From assembly GCA_012271025.1 (NCBI GenBank), contig JAAXHF010000676.1:1-19390 (forward strand): 19,390 nucleotides of DNA, given 5' to 3'. The DNA comes from Deltaproteobacteria bacterium. Its GTDB lineage: Bacteria; Desulfobacterota_B; Binatia; Bin18. The notes under the pieces were generated by a model that worked only from the letters and a program-made list of their open reading frames with translations, was not told where the DNA came from and searched no databases. This document shows, piece by piece, positions 1-6,621 of the stretch (position 1 is its first letter; every line of letters begins with the position of its first letter). The position numbers and the translations under genes are program-made.

Positions 1-615
1 ACCGGCATCATCATCCTGCCCCAGCGCAACCCCCTGGTGCTGGCCAAAGAACTGGCCAGCCTGGACGTGGTGTCGGGCGGGCGTCTGATCTTTGGCCTGG
101 GTATCGGCTATCTCAAGCCGGAGTTTGACGCGCTGGGGATTCCGTTCAGCCACAAGGGGCCGCGGTCGATTGACTATCTGGAGGCCATGAAGGCTGTCTG
201 GACCCAGGACAAGCCTTCCCACCAGGGGGATTTTGTCTCGTTTGGTGATATTCAGGCTCACCCCCAACCGGTCCAGAAGCCCCACCCGCCGGTGGTCTTT
301 GGCGGCCATACCCCGCAGGCCTACGAACGCAGCGTGCAGCACGGCAACGGCTGGTTCGGCTTTGCCCTTGATGTCGAGGCCACGGCCACATGTCTGGACG
401 GGCTCAAACACGCCGCCCAGCAGGTCGAGCGTCCGGCCGAGTTGGGCAGCTTGGAAATCAGCGTCACGCCCAAGGGCCGGCTCGATGCCGGCACGGTCAA
501 ACGCTTTGCCGACCTCGGCGTTGACCGGCTGATTCCGTTCAAGGCCGCCAAGACCGAGGCGGACTGGATCGACTACGCCAAGCAGACGGGCGATGAGCTG
601 ATTGGCAGGAGCTGA
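1..615 (+). CDS. LLM-class F420-dependent oxidoreductase, 3' part (5' end outside window)
   Basis: The reading frame is open from base 1 (TGIIILPQRNP...), so the start lies upstream and about 204 C-terminal residues are visible. The run LPQRNPLVLAKELASLDVVSGGR followed by GLGIGYLKPEFDALGIPF is typical of bacterial luciferase-like TIM-barrel monooxygenases, and resembles the probable F420-dependent subgroup (TIGR03619-like). KPHPPVVFGGHTPQAYERS is the usual late-barrel segment that contacts the flavin or deazaflavin. Such enzymes pass hydride from F420H2, or use FMNH2, on small organic substrates in the cytosol; the substrate cannot be told from sequence. A GTG at 37 is an internal codon, not the start. 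The gene converges on xthA with a gap of about 21 bp. Family assignment is firm; the cofactor is inferred. Confidence 0.85.
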   Translation, partial: TGIIILPQRNPLVLAKELASLDVVSGGRLIFGLGIGYLKPEFDALGIPFSHKGPRSIDYLEAMKAVWTQDKPSHQGDFVSFGDIQAHPQPVQKPHPPVVFGGHTPQAYERSVQHGNGWFGFALDVEATATCLDGLKHAAQQVERPAELGSLEISVTPKGRLDAGTVKRFADLGVDRLIPFKAAKTEADWIDYAKQTGDELIGRS

Positions 616-636
616 AGAAACCGGGAGGGGCTCGTC

Positions 637-1431
637 TCACCCTTCGTTTGAGAAGGTGGCAAGGACCGGGGCGTGATCCGACGCCCCCTTGCCTTTGCGC
701 GCCTGGCGGTCGATCTGCACCCCGGTACAGCGCCGGGCCAGGGTCTGGGTCACCAGAATATGGTCGATACGCAGACCCTGATTCTTCTGAAAGGCGAGCT
801 GCCGATAGTCCCACCAGCTGTACAGTTTGCCCGCGTCGTGGTGGAGACGGAAGGTATCGACCAGTCCCCAGTCGCACAGCCTGCAGAAGGCGTCCCGGAC
901 GCCGGGCTCGCACAGTACAGTCTCGGCCCAGGCGGCCGGCTCGCACACGTCACGATCCTCAGGCGCGATGTTCAGATCACCGCACAGGACCAGCGGCTGG
1001 TCGGGATCGCAGTGGCGCTCCAGATGGCGCTGGAGCCGGTCGAGCCAGGCCAGCTTGTAGGTGTACTTGTCGCTGCCGACGGCCTGACCGTTTGGCACGT
1101 AGACGCAGATGATTCGCAGGTCGGTGAATCGGGCCGACAGAAAACGGGCTTCGGATTCGTCGTCATCGTCGTCAAAACGCCGAGTGATATCGCTTGGCTC
1201 GGCGCGGGAGAGCAGGGCCACCCCGTTATATGTCTTTTGCCCGCAGGTGGTGACGTGGTAGCCCAGAGCCTCAAAATCAGCCCGGGGAAACGCCTCGTCA
1301 GTCACTTTTGTCTCTTGCAGACACAGCACCTCGGGCTGATGGGTCTCCAGCCAGGCCAGCGTCCGGTCTTTCCGGGCACGGATGGAATTGACGTTCCAGC
1401 TTGCAAGAGACGTAGGAATCGACGCTGGCAT
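637..1431 (-). CDS. xthA: Exodeoxyribonuclease III (AP endonuclease family)
   Basis: This 264-residue protein is close to the usual length of E. coli ExoIII (268). It degrades one strand of duplex DNA 3'->5' and cuts at abasic sites in base-excision repair. Motifs of the endonuclease/exonuclease/phosphatase fold appear in order: SWNVNSIRAR with metal-site Asn13, LCLQETK with Glu40, CGDLNIAPED with Asp152 and Asn154, RIDHILV, and the C-terminal GASDHAPV with the catalytic Asp-His pair. An acidic run (DDDDDESE, residues 87-94) falls where relatives also have an acidic loop. The ATG at 1431 is 3 nt past the stop of the Uma2 gene upstream, so the two genes are probably co-transcribed. It converges on the LLM oxidoreductase gene. 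Assignment is confident. Confidence 0.95.
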   Translation of the reverse strand: MPASIPTSLASWNVNSIRARKDRTLAWLETHQPEVLCLQETKVTDEAFPRADFEALGYHVTTCGQKTYNGVALLSRAEPSDITRRFDDDDDESEARFLSARFTDLRIICVYVPNGQAVGSDKYTYKLAWLDRLQRHLERHCDPDQPLVLCGDLNIAPEDRDVCEPAAWAETVLCEPGVRDAFCRLCDWGLVDTFRLHHDAGKLYSWWDYRQLAFQKNQGLRIDHILVTQTLARRCTGVQIDRQARKGKGASDHAPVLATFSNEG

Positions 1432-1434
1432 GGG

Positions 1435-2007
1435 TCAGGCGGGGAGCAAGATATCAGCGACGGCGATGAGCTGTCCGCCAGGAAGAGCAAGGCTCTCACC
1501 GGCTTTGATATGGACCTCGTTCCGAAAACGCTGGTCTGTGGGATCAGGATCACTCAGGACTTCAATACGGCGATCAACGAGATTGATGATCCAATACTCC
1601 CGTATTCTACTGCTGGCATAGGCGCTGACCTTCTGAGTGCGGTCGTAGAATAAGCTGGAGTCTGCCACCTCAATCACCAAGAGCACCTGAGCAGCGTGCG
1701 GATGCTCCCGGACATAGCCATCGGGATCGAACTGACACACCGTGATATCCGGCTCTGGTTCGCTCCAGTCATCAAGGATAATAGGGAATTGTACACGGAC
1801 AGAAAAACGCTCGCCGAGGAGGCGGATCACAGTAGCAGCGAGACGACTGGTAATACCGGCATGGGGAGGGTTATGTGGAGACATCGTCACGATCTCACCA
1901 GCCAACAGCTCAACCCGCTCGTTGCGAAACAAGCCTGCTTCTCCCATGCGGTAGTATTCATCTCGGGTGAAGCGGTGAACGGCGGGAGCGGGTGTTGCGG
2001 CGACCAT
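1435..2007 (-). CDS. Uma2 family (DUF820) PD-(D/E)XK endonuclease-like protein
   Basis: This 190-residue protein has the Uma2/DUF820 layout. An N-terminal FTRDEYYRMGEAGLF....RVELLAGEIVTMSP segment is followed by a restriction-endonuclease-fold core: PEPDITV with Asp87, VIEVADSS with Glu113, and Lys126 in TQKVSAYA. These make the expected D...ExD...K active site, so it looks catalytically intact. REYWIINLVDRRIEVL is the characteristic late strand. The family is abundant in cyanobacteria and other bacteria with large genomes, but its cellular role is not established. The gene sits 3 nt upstream of xthA and 65 bp downstream of nuoG on the same strand. Its GC content is visibly lower than the neighbours (26 of 60 bases at 1561-1620), which suggests separate acquisition. 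Confidence 0.9.
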   Translation of the reverse strand: MVAATPAPAVHRFTRDEYYRMGEAGLFRNERVELLAGEIVTMSPHNPPHAGITSRLAATVIRLLGERFSVRVQFPIILDDWSEPEPDITVCQFDPDGYVREHPHAAQVLLVIEVADSSLFYDRTQKVSAYASSRIREYWIINLVDRRIEVLSDPDPTDQRFRNEVHIKAGESLALPGGQLIAVADILLPA

Positions 2008-2072
2008 GGAGAAATCTTCGATAGGAACGAGGGGTGGATCTTCAGCGGTACGGGAAAAGCGCGGGGAGCCAC

Positions 2073-3689
2073 CTAGGACGGTGTTGCGGCCGCCTCGGGG
2101 TCGGACCGCAGGGCCGGCAGCAGGGTCCCATGGGCACCGATCCGGCCATAGGTGAGTCCGGCCAGCGCGGGTACGGCCGCGCTCAGCTCGGCGAAGACCT
2201 CACTGATTGATATGCTATCCGGGCCGCCGAATTTGGTGCTGAGCAGCGCCAGGGCCTCCCAGCCTGTCTTGACCTCGCCCGGCGGGGGAAAAGCCTGACG
2301 CAGGCGCTGGATTCGACCGGCGTAGTTGATGCAGCTGCCGTCGGTCTCGGGAGCCGTGGCGATCGGCAAGACCAGGTCCGCATACTCGGTCGTGTCGGTG
2401 TAGTCGGTGTCCAGCAGAATCACTGTGGCCTGGCCCAGGGCGGCGTCGACCACGGCCTGGCCCAGGGCGGCCACGAGGTCAACGCCAAACACAAATAAGA
2501 CCTTGATCTGCCCCTGGCCAACGGCGCTCAGGATTTGCCCGGCCTCGCCGCTCCCGTTCAGCAGGCCCAGCGTTTTCAGGCCGTACGTGTTGGGGTTCTT
2601 GTCGGCCCGGATCAGCAGGTCGTCGTGAGGCGCGTTGTCGGGCGACCAGGATAGGCCGACGGCCTGTTGGCTGCCCAGCTGCTGGTTGAGAATACGCGAC
2701 AACAGATAAGCCTCTTCGTTGCTGGCCTTGGCTCCGATGATGGCCGCGACAGCGTCGTGACCGTGCTCGGCCTGAGCGTGTCGAACCGTCTCAACCAGTC
2801 GCTGGACGGCCTCATCCCAGGAAGCCTGACGGAAGGCGGTCTCAGCCCGGACCAGGGGGTGCAGGATACGGCTCTCGTGTTGAAACGCCCGGTACGACAG
2901 CCGGCCCTCGTCGCACATCCAGAACTCGTTGACCTCCATGTTCTGACGCGGCCGAAAACGGTACATCTGACCGCGCCGGTGGTAGATGTCGATATTGCAG
3001 CCGGTCTCGCACCGGGTGCAGATCGACTCGGTCTTCTCCAGGTACCAGACGCGCGCCTTGAAGCGAAAATCCTTGGCCGTCAGGGCGCCGACCGGGCAGA
3101 CGTCAACGACATTCATGGAGTAGGGATTGTCCAGCGTTTTGCCCGGAAACAGGTCGATATTGCAGTGGTCGCCCCGGTCAAAAATTCCCAGCTCGCCGGT
3201 CTCGGTGACTTCATCCAGAAAACGGGTGCAGCGGGCGCACAGAATGCAGCGCTCCTGGTCGAGCATGACCTGGGGACCGATCTCGACCGCCTTGTCTTTC
3301 TCGACCTTGGCCTCAATCGGCATCTGGCTCTTATACGCCCCGTAGTCCATGTAGTAGTCTTGCAGCTTGCACTCGCCGGCCTGGTCACAGATGGGGCAGT
3401 CAACCGGATGGTTGATCAGGATGAACTCCAACACCGCGGACTGGGCGGCCTTGACCTTGGGGCTGGTGGTATGGATGACCATGCCGTCATTCACCCGCGT
3501 ATTGCAGGCGATTTGCAGCTTGGGCATCTTCTCGATTTCGACCAGGCACATCCGGCAGTTGCCCGAGATGCTGAGGCCCGGGTGGTAGCAGTAGTGCGGC
3601 ACCTCTATCCCCAGACGCTCGGCCGCCTGGATGATATTGAGCCCGGCCTCAACCGTAATCTCCCGCCCGTCAATCTCAATCTTTGGCAT
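2073..3689 (-). CDS. nuoG: NADH-quinone oxidoreductase subunit G, compact form
   Basis: This 538-residue iron-sulfur subunit of the complex I peripheral arm passes electrons from NuoF towards the quinone site. Ligands visible in order: a 2Fe-2S ferredoxin domain with Cys34, 45, 48 and 62; the His-ligated 4Fe-4S site His94, Cys98, 101 and 107 (HPVDCPICDQAGEC); an N4-type site Cys148, 151, 154 and 198; and an N7-type site Cys224, 227, 231 and 259 at the start of a molybdopterin-oxidoreductase-like domain. That domain spans only about 320 residues, whereas E. coli NuoG is about 900 long in total. Its later landmarks are still recognisable (ETDGSCINYAGRIQRLRQAFPPPGE), so the shortness reflects a trimmed domain, not an obvious frameshift. 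The ATG follows a GAGG Shine-Dalgarno and lies 7 nt after nuoF. An internal nine-residue repeat (AALGQ) is noted separately. Confidence 0.93.
   Translation of the reverse strand: MPKIEIDGREITVEAGLNIIQAAERLGIEVPHYCYHPGLSISGNCRMCLVEIEKMPKLQIACNTRVNDGMVIHTTSPKVKAAQSAVLEFILINHPVDCPICDQAGECKLQDYYMDYGAYKSQMPIEAKVEKDKAVEIGPQVMLDQERCILCARCTRFLDEVTETGELGIFDRGDHCNIDLFPGKTLDNPYSMNVVDVCPVGALTAKDFRFKARVWYLEKTESICTRCETGCNIDIYHRRGQMYRFRPRQNMEVNEFWMCDEGRLSYRAFQHESRILHPLVRAETAFRQASWDEAVQRLVETVRHAQAEHGHDAVAAIIGAKASNEEAYLLSRILNQQLGSQQAVGLSWSPDNAPHDDLLIRADKNPNTYGLKTLGLLNGSGEAGQILSAVGQGQIKVLFVFGVDLVAALGQAVVDAALGQATVILLDTDYTDTTEYADLVLPIATAPETDGSCINYAGRIQRLRQAFPPPGEVKTGWEALALLSTKFGGPDSISISEVFAELSAAVPALAGLTYGRIGAHGTLLPALRSDPEAAATPS
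2427..2471 (-). repeat. nuoG: 18-bp direct repeat, 27-bp period, inside nuoG
   Basis: An 18-bp unit (GGCCTGGCCCAGGGCGGC) occurs at 2427-2444 and again exactly at 2454-2471, a spacing of nine codons. It encodes two copies of AALGQA in the protein (LVAALGQAVVDAALGQATV), in the molybdopterin-like domain. An in-frame segmental duplication is the simplest explanation. Confidence 0.75.
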
Positions 3690-3696
3690 ACGAACC

Positions 3697-4992
3697 TCAC
3701 GCAGCCTGGGGCTGGCTGTCCGCCTTTTTGCGCAGCGGACACCCGCCCTCGGTAATATGGGCCACGAATTCGTCCCGGAATTTACTCAGATAGCTCTGGG
3801 TCGGCATGGCTGCGGCGTCGGCCAACACACACACGGTGTTGCCGGTCATGTTGGTGCAGATCCGGTCAATCAGGTCGATATCGTCGGGCTGACCGTTGCC
3901 CTCCTCGAGGCGGACCAGCAGCTTGTGCAGCCAGCCGGTGCCCTCGCGGCACGGCGAACACTGGCCGCACGACTCGTGGTGGTAGAAGCGGTCGATGATT
4001 TCGAGCGCCTGGACCATACAGGTGTCTTCGTCCATGACGATGATTCCGGCCGTGCCCAGGAAGGCGCCGATCGCCCGCATGGAATCGAAGTCCATGTTGA
4101 CGTCAATCTCGTCTGGAGTGAGGATGGGAAACGACGAGCCGCCCGGCATGACGGCTTTCAGTTTTTTTCCACCCAGAATGCCCCCGGCGTAGTCATAAAT
4201 GACCTCGCGCAGCGGCATACCCATCGGCAGCTCGTACAGCCCCGGCTTTTCGACGTGACCGCTGACACAGTAGATCTTGGGACCCGGACCGGTCTCCGGC
4301 CCGATGGCCTTAAACCACTCCGGGCCGTGCCCGATGATGGACGGCACACAGGCCAGGGTTTCGACATTCTGGACAATCGTCGGACAGCCGAACAGGCCGT
4401 ACACCGCCGGAAAAGGCGGTTTGATGCGCGGATAGGCGCGCTTGCCTTCCAGGGACTGGATCAGGCCGGTCTCTTCGCCGCAGATATAGGCTCCCGCCCC
4501 ACGGTGCACGTACACGTCAAGATCAAAGCCGCTGCCACAGATGTCTTTACCCAAAAGGCCATGGGCGTAGGCCGCCTCAATCGCCTCGTGGAGGCGTTTG
4601 GCGCCGAGGACAAATTCTCCCCGGATATAGATATAGGCCGTGTGGGCGTTGATGGCGTAGGCGGAGATCAGGATACCTTCGAGCAGGACGTGGGTGTTCC
4701 ACTCGATAAGCGCGCGGTCCTTGAAGGTTCCCGGCTCGCTCTCATCCGCATTGGCGCACAGGTAGACTGGTTTATCCGAGTCTTTCGGCAAAAAACCCCA
4801 CTTCATGCCGGCCACGAACCCGGCCCCGCCCCGGCCGCGCAGATTGGAGTCCTTGACCTGGGCGGTGACGTCTTGCGGCGTGAGCGTGGTCAGGGCTTTC
4901 TTGGCCGCTTCATAGCCGCCGTGTTCGAGGTAGACATCGAGCTTGCGAATGTCGGGAACATCGAGGTGGCGCAGGAGTACTCGGTCAGCCAT
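3697..4992 (-). CDS. nuoF: NADH-quinone oxidoreductase subunit F (NADH/FMN-binding)
   Basis: This 431-residue subunit is close to the usual family length (about 445 in E. coli). It oxidises NADH at FMN and hands electrons to a 4Fe-4S cluster on the cytoplasmic arm of complex I. RGRGGAGF at 52-59 is the glycine-rich flavin/NADH loop. CANADESEPGTFKDR at 79-93 and GAYICGEETGLIQSLEGKRAYPR at 167-189 are signature NuoF blocks. The N3 cluster ligands are Cys342, 345 and 348 in ESCGQCSPCREG plus Cys388. The ATG at 4992 has a GAGG-type ribosome site 8-10 nt upstream. A good sigma70-like promoter lies at 5077-5105. nuoE, which usually precedes nuoF, is not here; the gene upstream is divergent. Hydrogenase or formate dehydrogenase diaphorase subunits are related, but pairing with a NuoG-type subunit favours complex I. 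Confidence 0.94.
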   Translation of the reverse strand: MADRVLLRHLDVPDIRKLDVYLEHGGYEAAKKALTTLTPQDVTAQVKDSNLRGRGGAGFVAGMKWGFLPKDSDKPVYLCANADESEPGTFKDRALIEWNTHVLLEGILISAYAINAHTAYIYIRGEFVLGAKRLHEAIEAAYAHGLLGKDICGSGFDLDVYVHRGAGAYICGEETGLIQSLEGKRAYPRIKPPFPAVYGLFGCPTIVQNVETLACVPSIIGHGPEWFKAIGPETGPGPKIYCVSGHVEKPGLYELPMGMPLREVIYDYAGGILGGKKLKAVMPGGSSFPILTPDEIDVNMDFDSMRAIGAFLGTAGIIVMDEDTCMVQALEIIDRFYHHESCGQCSPCREGTGWLHKLLVRLEEGNGQPDDIDLIDRICTNMTGNTVCVLADAAAMPTQSYLSKFRDEFVAHITEGGCPLRKKADSQPQAA

Positions 4993-5076
4993 GCTTTTCG
5001 CCTCGCTTTACTCAGGTGCGGGAAATCGGCAGCCGCGCGGACCGATTCCAGATTCGGTCTCTCGGGCGTCGTGGGG

Positions 5077-5105
5077 AGGATAACCGCCCCGGTTTTCGGT
5101 GTCAA
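5077..5105 (-). promoter_or_regulatory. Predicted sigma70-type promoter for nuoFG
   Basis: On the minus strand a perfect TTGACA (-35, complement of 5100-5105) is followed after exactly 17 bp by TATCCT (-10, complement of 5077-5082, 4/6 to consensus). Transcription would start near 5070, giving a leader of roughly 78 nt before the nuoF ATG at 4992. It lies in the only sizeable gap upstream of nuoF. This is a sequence match only. Confidence 0.5.
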
Positions 5106-5127
5106 CGGAGGAGAGCGGTCCCCGGCA

Positions 5128-5156
5128 TTTACATTTCGCGCCGCCTCTGGTTTAAC
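5128..5156 (+). promoter_or_regulatory. Predicted sigma70-type promoter for the CopD-like membrane gene
   Basis: TTTACA (5128-5133, 5/6 to the -35 consensus) and TTTAAC (5151-5156, 4/6 to the -10 consensus) are separated by 17 bp. The predicted start near 5163 would fall only about 4 nt before the ATG at 5167, implying a nearly leaderless transcript. That agrees with the lack of a good ribosome-binding site directly ahead of that ATG. The element sits back to back with the nuoFG promoter, 22 bp away. Confidence 0.4.
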
Positions 5157-5166
5157 AGCCGGCCAG

Positions 5167-5733
5167 ATGATCGAACAACTCACCCTGTGGCTCCACCTGC
5201 TGGCCATGACCGTTTTTGTGGGCAGCGCCGTCACCGTGCTGGTCGTCCTGCTGCCGATGGCCGACCGGATTCCCTCGCCGGCGGACAAACAGAAATTTCT
5301 GGCCCAGGGACTGAGAGCTTACAACCCGCTCAGCATCGGTGCGCTGGGCCTGATTATCATGACCGGCGCGTTCAACCTGACCGCGTATAAGCAGCAACTC
5401 GGCCCACAATTCTTTGCCCTGCTGGGCGGCGTGCTGGGTCTGAAGCTGCTGCTCGTCTTTGTTCTGATTCTGATCAGCACCTCGGCCACGATCGGCATGG
5501 GGCATCGCCTGGTTCGCACCGAACTGCGGGGCGAGACCTTCGATCCGGCAAAGCTGCCCGGTCTGATCAGGCGCGTACAGCTGTTCACCGTCCTGACCGT
5601 CGCCTTGAGCGCGGCGGTGGTGTGGGTGTCGATGGAGATGAGCGAGCGGGCCGAGACCGCGACGGCCGGAGTGTCGCAGGCGCCGCTCCCTCGGTCGGCG
5701 GGGCCGGACGCCGAAACGCCCGACCGGGATTAG
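5167..5733 (+). CDS. CopD-like four-helix integral membrane protein
   Basis: This 188-residue protein has four predicted membrane helices at about residues 5-29, 54-72, 82-105 and 137-155. A His in the first helix (LTLWLHLLAMTVFVGSAVTV) and the layout resemble the CopD/DUF-type membrane domains found near copper or respiratory functions. The tail after residue 160 is polar and rich in Pro and Ala, probably disordered. The ATG at 5167 is the first start consistent with a hydrophobic N-terminus. The open frame runs far upstream, but that part is antisense to nuoF and nuoG. A GGAGGAG run at 5107-5113 is too far away to serve this ATG. The gene diverges from nuoFG and converges on the enoyl-CoA hydratase gene. 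A membrane protein is certain; the CopD label is tentative and no function can be assigned. Confidence 0.75.
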   Translation: MIEQLTLWLHLLAMTVFVGSAVTVLVVLLPMADRIPSPADKQKFLAQGLRAYNPLSIGALGLIIMTGAFNLTAYKQQLGPQFFALLGGVLGLKLLLVFVLILISTSATIGMGHRLVRTELRGETFDPAKLPGLIRRVQLFTVLTVALSAAVVWVSMEMSERAETATAGVSQAPLPRSAGPDAETPDRD

Positions 5734-5749
5734 GCCCGCCGCCGGCTCT

Positions 5750-5766
5750 CCGACCGTCCGGGTCGG
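5750..5766. terminator. Short GC-rich palindrome between convergent genes, possible bidirectional terminator
   Basis: CCGACC (5750-5755) and GGTCGG (5761-5766) form a 6-bp perfect stem around a 5-nt loop, in the 35-bp gap between the stop of the CopD-like gene (5733) and the stop of the enoyl-CoA hydratase gene (5769). There is no T-run on either side, so intrinsic termination would be weak. Its position is the main support. Confidence 0.3.
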
Positions 5767-5768
5767 TC

Positions 5769-6590
5769 TCAGGAGCCGGACCAGCGCGGCGGTCGCTTTT
5801 CCACAAAAGCCGCCACCCCTTCGGCGTAGTCGGCCTGGGTGGTCATGTCTCGAATCAGGCTGCCAGCGCTGTCAACGGCCGATTTTGCGTCGCGGTGCAG
5901 GTCGGTATAAATCTGCCGCTTTGTTTCCCGCAGCGAGCCGGGAGAAACCGTGGCGATCAGGTTTTGGGCGTAGGCGTAGGTGTGGGGCAGCAGCTCATCG
6001 GGTGCCAGGACGGCGTTGACGAGTCCCATCGCATACGCCTCGTCGGTCAAGAACACGCGGCTCGACAGCAACACATCGTTGGCCCGGGTCAGGCCGATCA
6101 AACGCGGCAACAGCCACGACAGACCGAACTCGGCGGGCAGGTTGAGTTTGCCGTGGGCCGTCGTCAGCTTGGCTCCGGTCACGGCAAAACGCAGGTCGGC
6201 ATAACAGGCCAGGACCAGACCTACCCCGGCGGCCGCACCGTTGATGGCCGCAATGACCGGCTTGCTCAGGCCAAACTGGTAGGCGAAATCCGCGTCAAAC
6301 TCCGGCCGCACGCCATAGCCGGGCCGGGCCATGTCCTGCGGCGTGCCCGGATCGTAGCCGCCCTTGTCCACATGGCCCTCCAGGGCCCGAGAGTCGGCGC
6401 CGACACAAAACGTGTCGCCGGCCCCAGTCACGACAATCGCCCCCACCGTCGGGTCATGCTCGGCCTGCTCCAGCGCCCAGCGGTATTCGGCGTGCATCCG
6501 TCCGGTCCACGAGTTCCGGCGCTGCGGGCGGTTCAGGGTCAGCGTCGCAATCCCGTCGGTGACCCGGTAGAGAATAACTTTCAGTTCCAT
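5769..6590 (-). CDS. Enoyl-CoA hydratase/isomerase (crotonase) family protein
   Basis: This 273-residue crotonase-fold protein starts at the ATG at 6590 (MELKVILYRV), preceded by an AGGAAA ribosome site. The same frame stays open further upstream, but that part overlaps the MetX-like gene out of frame. LTLNRPQRRNSW is the N-terminal crotonase block. GAGDTFCVGADS and AAINGAAAGVGL are the two oxyanion-hole segments that stabilise the CoA thioester enolate. NLPAEFGLSWLLPRLIG carries the Glu matching the second catalytic glutamate; the position of the first is occupied by a different residue, as in many isomerase-type members. A role in fatty-acid or aromatic acyl-CoA breakdown is likely, with substrate unknown. 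It lies 31 bp after the MetX-like gene, last in the run of same-strand genes. Confidence 0.9.
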   Translation of the reverse strand: MELKVILYRVTDGIATLTLNRPQRRNSWTGRMHAEYRWALEQAEHDPTVGAIVVTGAGDTFCVGADSRALEGHVDKGGYDPGTPQDMARPGYGVRPEFDADFAYQFGLSKPVIAAINGAAAGVGLVLACYADLRFAVTGAKLTTAHGKLNLPAEFGLSWLLPRLIGLTRANDVLLSSRVFLTDEAYAMGLVNAVLAPDELLPHTYAYAQNLIATVSPGSLRETKRQIYTDLHRDAKSAVDSAGSLIRDMTTQADYAEGVAAFVEKRPPRWSGS

Positions 6591-6621
6591 GTGTGTTTCC
6601 TGTCGTCGGCCAGCAGCCGGC

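Noticed and set aside
638..658. Hairpin CACCCTTC/GAAGGTG as a terminator for the LLM gene
   Set aside because: It needs a bulged base, lies inside the 3' end of xthA, and has no T-run.
673..1653. 326-codon plus-strand open frame
   Set aside because: Antisense to xthA and the Uma2 gene, with no protein-like motifs.
2667..3755. 362-codon plus-strand open frame
   Set aside because: Entirely antisense to nuoG, whose cluster motifs are unambiguous.
3631..5166. Long plus-strand open frame continuing into the CopD-like gene
   Set aside because: Up to 5166 it is antisense to nuoG and nuoF, with no recognisable domain; the high-GC codon pattern of the minus-strand genes leaves the opposite frame open. 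Only 5167-5733 is kept.
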